Below, one piece after another: positions 1-5,447 of a stretch of DNA of 10,092 nucleotides; position 1 is the stretch's first letter, and each line of letters begins with the position of its first letter. This DNA comes from Thermoplasmata archaeon. Lineage in GTDB: Archaea; Thermoplasmatota; Thermoplasmata; Thermoplasmatales; Thermoplasmataceae. The translations under genes and the position numbers were made by a program. The notes beneath the pieces were generated by a model. It did not search any database. It was not told the DNA's origin and was given only the letters and a program-made list of their open reading frames with translations. The DNA lies in assembly GCA_021847855.1 (NCBI GenBank), contig JAJZOT010000032.1, positions 1 to 10,092 on the forward strand, read 5' to 3'.

Positions 1-176
1 GAAATGGTTGGAATCAATGGAAGTGCTATGTACGATGCAATTAAATAACCAACTACTCCGAGAACTACTGACATCAGTCCTTTCTTAAGTGCCAGGCCAA
101 TAAATAATCCAGATGCCAGAGTAAGAAGAAGGAGCACAAATTGATAATTCGAACCGAATAGATTCTGTATATCCAT
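1..176 (-). CDS. Unrecognised membrane protein, N-terminal part (runs off the left edge)
   Basis: An open frame on the minus strand begins with ATG at 176-174 (MDIQNLFGSNYQF) and stays open for 58 codons to the window edge. Two strongly hydrophobic segments are visible, roughly residues 12-30 and 35-56, separated by a short basic turn (KKG). Glycine and small residues are spaced through both helices, as in multi-helix integral membrane proteins. I do not recognise the family and the C-terminal part is missing, so transporter and CvpA-like proteins are only possibilities. It is transcribed in the same direction as the GTPase/GAP1 pair, 89 bases downstream of the GAP1-like stop codon. It has its own candidate TATA box at 207-215, so it need not belong to that operon. 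Confidence 0.6.
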   Translation of the reverse strand, partial: MDIQNLFGSNYQFVLLLLTLASGLFIGLALKKGLMSVVLGVVGYLIASYIALPLIPTI

Positions 177-206
177 ATTTTCCCTATTTAGATATACATC
201 TGATTC

Positions 207-228
207 GTATATTAATAGTTTTCTCCAT
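207..228 (-). promoter_or_regulatory. Candidate archaeal promoter for the left membrane protein gene
   Basis: Read on the minus strand, the sequence is ATGGAGAAAACTATT followed by TTAATATAC, a plausible BRE plus TATA box. The TATA centre lies about 35 bases before the ATG at 176, giving a predicted leader of roughly 8-10 bases. Nearly the same upstream element occurs at 4884-4897 in front of gene C. Confidence 0.45.
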
Positions 229-265
229 TATGGTAACTACATATTTATAGACGAATAAACAAATT

Positions 266-1927
266 TTAATTTTCTCCGTGAAACTTCCTGAATTTATCTT
301 TCTCTTTCTGTGAAAGTCCCATCTCAGTAAGTTTGTCAAAGAGATCGTTTATACTTTGTGATATTTCCGGGTCTGAATTTTTCCTGTTTCTCTTGAATAG
401 ATCCTTCATGATATCAATTGCAACGTCTTTGTCAAAAAAACCTGAATCAATGTAATTCTCAAGGAAACCGATGCCTGCATCCAGATTGTATTTCTGGAGG
501 CTCCTGAAATAAACTTTGAACACAAAATCATCTACTGCTTTTTTACCAAGTGAACCTTCAAGGACTTTTTCGACGAGAAGAAACCCAGGATATGATTTAC
601 CGTCTGCGAGAAAATCGTCCACGTATTTCCTGCACGCTGACTTGTTTGAAAGTATGAAGGATGAAAGCGCTGAATCTGGCATTCCATCTTCGTTGGACAA
701 TAACCTGAATACTTCCAAGAAGGGAAAACTGTCCCCGAGCCTTGAATATATCTTCAGTGAATTCTCAAGGTAATCACTGAGATTTTTTGCCATTTCCGTA
801 TATTTCAGGATGTTGAGAGACTGGACAAGTACAGTATTAATCTCATTGGATTCGGCATCATCAAGGAGTTTCAGATAGATTGCTGCAACCTTCTCAAAAT
901 CCTCTGGTGTGACTGCGAGATCCTTAATTTTCCCTTCATAATAATTTCGTTTTTCCCTTGTGGGAGCACCGTTGAAAAGGTATATGGCGAAATCGATCCC
1001 GGGATTTAAAGAGAAGGTGTATTCTGCGTGACTGTACCTGAACCTGAGGTCCATTCCGAGGTTATCTGGCAGGCTGTTGAAGTATTGCAGAAAAGAGTTC
1101 AAGGAAGATTCATCCATATTCCACAGCATCCTCGACACAAACAGGTATTCTTCTTTCAGATGATCGCTAAACTTTTTCCTCAGCGATCCGTTTTCGAAAA
1201 TTACTGAACTGTCAATGGAAACTGATTCCCTTCCTTTAGATCCTTTGTCTGTCAGAAATATTCTGAATAGAGCAGTTTCATTCTTCAAACTGCTGGAATA
1301 TGAAGTAATTGGCAGCGACATATATTCATGCGGAAGGTACTCAAATATTCTGGATATATCCAGATATGCCTCCTGTGATGTCACGTTTTCCGGAAGTTCC
1401 ACAACGATAGGAAATCGTGTCGTTGACAGCGCGGAAATAAACCATGCGAGGTCGTTCTCTGATGCAAAATACTTCCTTGGATCAATTCTGATTCTTTGAG
1501 TTCTTGCCGGAATAACAATTTTTGGGATTTGAATCAGTGTTGACTGAAAATTCCTGAGGATATATGTTACCTCATCAGGATCCTCGAGAAAATTCCCGGT
1601 CAGGTCAGCAGCGCTTACTCCGCCGTAATAAAGGTCTTCCTGAGTTACCACTATAAAATGAGCATAGTATGCGCCTTCTCTTCCGAATTCGTCTTTGCCG
1701 GCATTCTTTATGAAAGAGAATGCAATTTTACCTGTCGGCAGCGTGTATTTTCTGAAACAGCTGTCAAACGAACCTGGGATGAATGAAACTGGCAGCGGGT
1801 GTGACTCTATATACTTAATATCTTCCTGCTGAAGCCCTGAGGAAACTGCTACCGTCTGGTAACCTCTCCCGGTTCGGCCTCCTGCCCAGCCATATAGTAA
1901 CTGATTACATTCAACAGTATCTTTCAA
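266..1927 (-). CDS. GTPase-associated protein 1-like protein (GAP1-N2 type)
   Basis: The protein has 553 residues. Residues 8-32 contain the pattern QLLYGW..GRTGRGYQTVAVSSGL and residues 82-94 contain GREGAYYAHFIVV. Further on, around residues 190-215, comes a segment with YLPHEYMSLPITSY. These match the layout I know for GAP1 N-terminal type 2 and middle domains, which accompany P-loop GTPases in predicted NTP-dependent conflict systems. Residues from about 330 onward look entirely alpha-helical, like a helical-repeat interaction region, and I do not recognise them. The start is TTG at 1927-1925, overlapping the GTPase stop by 4 bases (TTGA), with a Shine-Dalgarno-like AGGTGG 8 bases upstream, so the two are probably translationally coupled. 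No signal peptide or membrane helix is seen, so it is presumably cytoplasmic and recruited to the GTPase. The name comes from genomic association: GTPase-activating activity is not established. Confidence 0.72.
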   Translation of the reverse strand: MKDTVECNQLLYGWAGGRTGRGYQTVAVSSGLQQEDIKYIESHPLPVSFIPGSFDSCFRKYTLPTGKIAFSFIKNAGKDEFGREGAYYAHFIVVTQEDLYYGGVSAADLTGNFLEDPDEVTYILRNFQSTLIQIPKIVIPARTQRIRIDPRKYFASENDLAWFISALSTTRFPIVVELPENVTSQEAYLDISRIFEYLPHEYMSLPITSYSSSLKNETALFRIFLTDKGSKGRESVSIDSSVIFENGSLRKKFSDHLKEEYLFVSRMLWNMDESSLNSFLQYFNSLPDNLGMDLRFRYSHAEYTFSLNPGIDFAIYLFNGAPTREKRNYYEGKIKDLAVTPEDFEKVAAIYLKLLDDAESNEINTVLVQSLNILKYTEMAKNLSDYLENSLKIYSRLGDSFPFLEVFRLLSNEDGMPDSALSSFILSNKSACRKYVDDFLADGKSYPGFLLVEKVLEGSLGKKAVDDFVFKVYFRSLQKYNLDAGIGFLENYIDSGFFDKDVAIDIMKDLFKRNRKNSDPEISQSINDLFDKLTEMGLSQKEKDKFRKFHGEN

Positions 1928-3297
1928 TCAAGCATCCACCTGACTATTTCCGGAAAAGATCCAATCTTTCCTCCACCAAGAATGGTGAGTTTCTTCTTGC
2001 CTTCTTCGATCTTCACGTCCGGTTTGTTCATTTCGTCAACCCTCAGGCCGACCTTGAAATAATTGAATATTCTGGAATCAAAATGTGCATCAATATAGGA
2101 ATATACGAAGGGCAGGTGGTCTCTCATCAGGATCTCCGGATCTCTGTCCTGAAGTCCGGCCGGCAGAAGGTCCAGTTTAGTGAAGACCACTCCAATTCCT
2201 TTTTTCATTTTTCTGCCTCCGTTTATTGCCCTGATGGAACGAAATAGATCCAGTATGTAAAGCTGCTCAGAAGTCCAGTGATCAAAATCTGAACAGTTTA
2301 TTGTAACAAGATACTTTTCTGCCTTAATCAGGGAACGTACTGAGGGGTTTTCCCTGATAAGCTGAGCAAGTTTTGGACCAGGGTTTTCTGACTGTTCTGC
2401 AATCTCCCGCCATATTTCGCCGCTGACGTCATTTATAGTAAGGTTTACCTTCCGGTTCTTAAAGCCATTTTTCCTGCTCAAAACAATTCTTGTCTGTGTA
2501 CGGAATTCAGAACGCAAAGTCAGGGAAGGCCATTCTCCGGAAAGAAGGTCCTGAAGGCCTTGTCTCAATAGCGGGCTTGACGATTCGATAACGTACCTGA
2601 AGTTTGGAATCCCTTTTATGAACTGGCACGCGTAAACAAAAAGTGCAGTAAAAGTTGTTTTTCCGCCGCCGACATATCCGACAAGCGTAATATCGCTGCC
2701 AAAATCCTGGTTCACCCGGTATCCCTGGGAACGTACAGGAATGTTTGCAGATGCCTGTTTTTGGACAACCTGTGAAGCTTGAGATTTTGCTGAAGCATAG
2801 CTGGGTGAGTCTCCATATGAATTCTGGGCTCCACTGTTCCTGGATTCGATGGAAAAGCTTTTCCCTTGACCCAAGACAGATGTTGTGGTAGGTGGGGCTG
2901 TGGCAGCAGTTCTTTGCATTCCTGGATTGACCTTACTCGTTCTGCCCCGGTCTATGGAGAAATAAATCACGGCCCAGGAGATAGGTACGGCTAGATTTCC
3001 AATCATAAAGAATAGCGCAAGGTTCAGGCGACCATAAGTAAATCCGGCTCCAAGTGCTGAAATGAAAAGCACCAGTGTCTCGTACACAATCAGCATTTCA
3101 GATCTTTTGAAATAAGCTCTCCTGTTTCCGGCAACATAATATACGGCCCAGGAGAGCGGGTTGAAAATAAGGGTTATCAAGGCTGCTGCAACAAATACCT
3201 GAAACGAATCGTACACATATCTCTTCGAAAATGCAATTGTAGCAACTGACAGGAGAAATACAAAACCAAGATAAGGATATAGAATTCGATTCTTCAT
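1924..3297 (-). CDS. Four-helix membrane-anchored P-loop GTPase
   Basis: The 457-residue protein has three parts. Residues 1-116 hold four predicted membrane helices (about 5-23, 30-55, 69-88, 92-115). Residues 117-195 are a low-complexity linker rich in Ser, Ala, Gln and Thr. Residues 200-457 are a P-loop domain with Walker A/G1 GYVGGGKTT (207-215), G3 DVSG (290-293) and G4 TKLD (373-376), so GTP is the likely nucleotide. The two helix pairs end alike, with PLSWAVYYVAG (47-57) and PISWAVIYFSI (105-115), suggesting a duplicated hairpin. The domain best resembles the double-GTPase/TRAFAC-like GTPases that accompany GAP1 proteins, although only one complete G-motif set is visible. The ATG at 3297 is preferred over a start 23 codons upstream because it lies about 28 bases after the TATA box and just before the first membrane helix. 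It is followed by the GAP1-like gene with a 4-base overlap. Confidence 0.8.
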   Translation of the reverse strand: MKNRILYPYLGFVFLLSVATIAFSKRYVYDSFQVFVAAALITLIFNPLSWAVYYVAGNRRAYFKRSEMLIVYETLVLFISALGAGFTYGRLNLALFFMIGNLAVPISWAVIYFSIDRGRTSKVNPGMQRTAATAPPTTTSVLGQGKSFSIESRNSGAQNSYGDSPSYASAKSQASQVVQKQASANIPVRSQGYRVNQDFGSDITLVGYVGGGKTTFTALFVYACQFIKGIPNFRYVIESSSPLLRQGLQDLLSGEWPSLTLRSEFRTQTRIVLSRKNGFKNRKVNLTINDVSGEIWREIAEQSENPGPKLAQLIRENPSVRSLIKAEKYLVTINCSDFDHWTSEQLYILDLFRSIRAINGGRKMKKGIGVVFTKLDLLPAGLQDRDPEILMRDHLPFVYSYIDAHFDSRIFNYFKVGLRVDEMNKPDVKIEEGKKKLTILGGGKIGSFPEIVRWMLD

Positions 3298-3321
3298 AGA
3301 GGAATCACTCCTGACGGTGTG

Positions 3322-3330
3322 TATAAATAT
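3322..3330 (-). promoter_or_regulatory. TATA box of the GTPase/GAP1 operon
   Basis: The minus strand reads ATATTTATA, centred about 28 bases upstream of the ATG at 3297. That is the archaeal TATA-to-transcription-start distance, so the mRNA is probably leaderless. No Shine-Dalgarno site lies at normal spacing before this ATG, which agrees. This box also argues against the upstream start at 3366, which would lie ahead of the promoter. Confidence 0.65.
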
Positions 3331-3546
3331 CTGGGGTATTATAAAGTTATGATCTCTGTTAAACATGTCGGGATTTTACGCCGGATGGCATTTCCACTGA
3401 TAACGACCTCAAACCTCTTTCCATCAGTCCCGGTTACCCCTGATCTGTTCCGTTCGGCTTCTGAATCACTTATAGGCAATGCCAGGGCAATTTTCTTCCG
3501 CCATGGTGATTTCTATAGTATTCGTATTTATAATAACTGGCAAAAT

Positions 3547-3554
3547 CTATATAT
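3547..3554 (+). promoter_or_regulatory. TATA box of genes A-B
   Basis: CTATATAT is preceded by an A-rich BRE-like CAAAA. Its centre is about 26 bases before the ATG at 3577, the spacing expected for a leaderless archaeal transcript starting at that ATG. A second AT-rich stretch (TATTTATAATAA, 3525-3536) lies further upstream and fits less well. Confidence 0.6.
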
Positions 3555-3576
3555 CACGATAGGGCTATTCTCCATC

Positions 3577-4191
3577 ATGACCTTGAATGACGATGATATG
3601 GGTCTGCTCACCTCCGGAGTTAAGGCTATCGGAGCCGCGGGGTCATCCATACTTAAGGCCGCTCAGATGGTCGGACTGTCTTCATCTCTTATTGTGACAG
3701 CTCCCTACGCACTTACATTCTATTACCTATACCGGCGCCTGTTCAAGGGGAAGTTGGAAAAACTTTCCATGGAAAGACTCAAGATTACTATGGAGAAGAT
3801 CAATGTGGATGCATCGAAAAAGCATAACGAAATTTCTGAGCTCAAACAATCCATTAAACTGCTTGAATCCGATCTGGAAAAAGACGTCCATAACAGGGTC
3901 CTTCAGCTTGATTTAAGAAATGCCCGTGAAAATCTTTCTCTGGCTGAAAATCAGTTTGACGAACTATTGACCGCCAAAGAGTTCTCAAACAGCGTAATGT
4001 TGCTCATCAATAGAAAGAATTTTCTCATGAAAAACGGGATGTGGACTGAATTAAACAAAATCAGCCAGAAGAGGCTGAAGTCTGATAATGAAAGAATCAT
4101 CAAGGAAACCATGAACATCAGGCAGATGAAAGATTACCTGCTTGAATTGAATGGAAACCAGGAAATGTACAAAGAACTCATGAGGGTATAA
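3577..4191 (+). CDS. Membrane-anchored coiled-coil protein (gene A)
   Basis: Using the ATG at 3577 the protein has 204 residues. It starts with a short acidic stretch (MTLNDDD), then a small-residue-rich amphipathic segment and one probable membrane helix (about residues 34-53). A positively charged border follows (YRRLFKGK, 51-58). The remaining 145 residues are almost wholly predicted helical with heptad-like spacing, interrupted near residues 80, 140 and 165. The family is not recognised. The frame is open back to 3319, but ATG 3577 is preferred because a TATA box lies 26 bases before it. The next gene starts 1 base after the stop. Topology suggests a short N-terminus and a long helical domain on the cytoplasmic side, by the positive-inside rule. 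Being first in line before an ESCRT-III-like gene, it could act as a membrane tether or adaptor, but that is inference. Confidence 0.72.
   Translation: MTLNDDDMGLLTSGVKAIGAAGSSILKAAQMVGLSSSLIVTAPYALTFYYLYRRLFKGKLEKLSMERLKITMEKINVDASKKHNEISELKQSIKLLESDLEKDVHNRVLQLDLRNARENLSLAENQFDELLTAKEFSNSVMLLINRKNFLMKNGMWTELNKISQKRLKSDNERIIKETMNIRQMKDYLLELNGNQEMYKELMRV
4182..4186 (+). promoter_or_regulatory. Shine-Dalgarno site for gene B
   Basis: GAGGG lies 6 bases before the ATG at 4193, inside the last codons of gene A, supporting co-translation of A and B. Confidence 0.6.
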
Positions 4192-4192
4192 T

Positions 4193-4843
4193 ATGGTTCA
4201 ATTAAGAAAAAAGAAGAAGTCAAAACAGGAACTTGATCTGGAAAGAAAGCTGCGCATCCGCAGGGCAAAAGATTCCATGGAGAGATTCTCAAATAAATGT
4301 TCCCAGTTGAGGGACAGCTACTTGACGCAGGCTGTGGAGGCAAGGAGGCTTGGCAACGACGCTCTTGTTAAAAAATTCGCGGTACGCCTGGTTAATCTTG
4401 ACGGCCAGCAGAAGAGGGCAAAATCCTTTGTCCTTATGATGAACGACATGGAACTAAATCTTGAACAATTGAAAAACTGGGGAGAAATGGCCACTGCAAT
4501 CAAGGATTTCGTTAACATTTTTGAAGAGAATGGTGTTAATTATGAAACCATAACACAGATCAATATAGAAATGGAAAAAGCCCTCAATAATTCTGAAAAA
4601 CTCAGTGAGGCTCTTGATAGCGTTCTCGAAAACGTTGGTGACAGGCTGATTTCATTTGACAGCATAGATCCGAAATCCCTCGACGCCATGGTATCAAACA
4701 TTGACGAAAGGGCAGTATCCACTGAGCGTTCATCAGTAAGGTCGACGGGTGCAAAGACCAGTGAGAAAGAACAGGTCTCCGATCTCGATAAGAAAATCAG
4801 TGAAAGTCTGGAAGAGATTGACCGGGAAAGAGGGAAGAAATAA
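4193..4843 (+). CDS. ESCRT-III / Snf7-like (CdvB-like) protein (gene B)
   Basis: The 216-residue protein has the organisation of ESCRT-III subunits. A very basic N-terminus (RKKKKSK) leads into a long helical hairpin (about residues 12-95) with a short turn bearing RRLGNDALVKKFAVRLV at 51-67, the spot where the family has its G-N/D...A..L pattern. Two shorter helices follow (about 96-112 and 117-148), then a polar linker (150-195). The last helix contains D199xxI202xxSL206xxI209, the hydrophobic spacing of a MIM1 motif, except that the usual Arg is Ser. Family members form membrane-remodelling filaments disassembled by Vps4-type AAA ATPases; none is encoded here. Length and charge distribution (basic front, more acidic tail) fit. 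PspA/Vipp1, in the same superfamily, is less likely because its characteristic N-terminal amphipathic helix is not seen. It follows gene A by one base. The assignment is by pattern, not alignment. Confidence 0.62.
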   Translation: MVQLRKKKKSKQELDLERKLRIRRAKDSMERFSNKCSQLRDSYLTQAVEARRLGNDALVKKFAVRLVNLDGQQKRAKSFVLMMNDMELNLEQLKNWGEMATAIKDFVNIFEENGVNYETITQINIEMEKALNNSEKLSEALDSVLENVGDRLISFDSIDPKSLDAMVSNIDERAVSTERSSVRSTGAKTSEKEQVSDLDKKISESLEEIDRERGKK

Positions 4844-4875
4844 TAAAAGTCTCTGTTTCGATGAAATTTATGTAT

Positions 4876-4890
4876 TCTCCGTTATGGAGA
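4876..4890 (+). promoter_or_regulatory. Perfect 5-bp inverted repeat upstream of the gene C TATA box
   Basis: TCTCC-GTTAT-GGAGA forms a perfect 5-bp stem with a 5-base centre and lies directly upstream of the gene C TATA element. It could be an operator half-site pair or a small hairpin ending the A-B transcript, but no T-run follows immediately. Its right arm belongs to the element shared with the promoter at 207-228. Confidence 0.3.
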
Positions 4891-4895
4891 AACTA

Positions 4896-4904
4896 TTTTA
4901 TACA
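4896..4904 (+). promoter_or_regulatory. TATA box of genes C-D-E
   Basis: TTTTATACA is preceded by GAGAAAC (BRE-like) and centred about 32 bases before the TTG start at 4932, implying a leader of only a few bases. The element ATGGAGAAACTATT (4884-4897) overlaps it and closely matches the promoter of the left membrane gene. Confidence 0.5.
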
Positions 4905-4931
4905 TACTCATCTTATTTGTCATGATCAATC

Positions 4932-5447
4932 TTGCACATCATCCAGGTAGAGTATGAAAACGAGGCAGAACGGAAGAAAATTGAATACATAATGAACCAG
5001 TGGCCGCAATCCACTGAACGCCCGAAAGGTTATGTTATATTTGTTAAAGACGAAGATTTCGAAGTGCTCTACCAGACAATTGCAGCTAAATTTCCTGAGA
5101 GCAGGATAGGGTCGTATAAACTGGCTGAGGTAAGGCCGGAAATAGAATCACTGACATGTAGGGTGTCTTTCGTTTTTTCGGACATGCAGAAATATGATCA
5201 GGTTAAGGCATTCATAAATTATCTGGTCAACAAAAGGCGCGGAGTCTTGGTATCCTCACTCGGAGATATCTTGTCGTACAGAATTATGACACGAAAAGCG
5301 ACTGTTGAACTTGACGTAACATTTATTTCCACTCAGCCTGTGAAACTGCTAATTGAGATCAGGGGACCGACGGAGGGAGTGAATCTTGTTGAAAAGGAAT
5401 TCAGCCAGGAGATTGAAATATTCGGAGGAATAAAAAATGGAAAATAG
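4932..5447 (+). CDS. Alpha/beta protein of unknown family (gene C)
   Basis: A 171-residue soluble protein that I do not recognise. Hydrophobic patterning suggests two successive small alpha/beta modules. The first (about 1-68) runs strand HIIQVEYE, helix ERKKIEYIMNQW, strand GYVIFVKD, helix, strand. The second (about 74-165) runs strand LTCRVSFVFSD, helix QVKAFINYLV, strand VLVSSLG, then two long strands ending in LLIEIRGP, and a final helix. This could be a duplicated ferredoxin-like or similar fold, but no catalytic motif stands out. The start is taken as TTG at 4932 because it is the first in-frame start codon after the promoter and keeps the first strand; the next ATG, at 4992, would remove it. 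The ATG at 4922 is in another frame and stops after nine codons. The end overlaps gene D by 11 bases, so the two are probably translated together and may interact. Confidence 0.7.
   Translation: MHIIQVEYENEAERKKIEYIMNQWPQSTERPKGYVIFVKDEDFEVLYQTIAAKFPESRIGSYKLAEVRPEIESLTCRVSFVFSDMQKYDQVKAFINYLVNKRRGVLVSSLGDILSYRIMTRKATVELDVTFISTQPVKLLIEIRGPTEGVNLVEKEFSQEIEIFGGIKNGK
5424..5429 (+). promoter_or_regulatory. Shine-Dalgarno site for gene D
   Basis: GGAGGA sits 7 bases upstream of the ATG at 5437, within the end of gene C, and fixes that start codon. Confidence 0.65.

Larger units (their letters stand above)
3298..3576. other. Divergent intergenic region between the GTPase operon and gene A
   Basis: These 279 bases lie between two predicted leaderless starts pointing away from each other. 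TATA boxes sit near each end (3322-3330 minus, 3547-3554 plus). The roughly 200 bases between them are more than two promoters need. They hold an open plus-strand extension of gene A, which I reject as coding, and a minus-strand open frame without a start codon at 3339-3512. Both could be chance or the remains of a displaced gene. No RNA gene or clear operator was recognised. Confidence 0.5.

Noticed and set aside
3298..3366. Upstream extension of the GTPase by 23 codons to 3366
   Set aside because: The TATA box at 3322-3330 lies within this stretch, and ATG 3297 sits directly before the first membrane helix.
3319..3576. Upstream extension of gene A by 86 codons to an ATG at 3319
   Set aside because: It would place the start inside the opposite promoter. 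A TATA box at the right distance supports ATG 3577, and the extra residues look unlike a protein N-terminus continuous with the membrane helix.
4193..4843. Gene B as PspA/Vipp1
   Set aside because: The characteristic amphipathic first helix is not seen. The basic start, hairpin-turn residues and MIM1-like tail fit Snf7/CdvB better, although both belong to one superfamily.
4922..4951. ATG at 4922 as a start for gene C or a leader peptide
   Set aside because: The frame ends after nine codons and differs from gene C. There is no sign of an attenuation structure.
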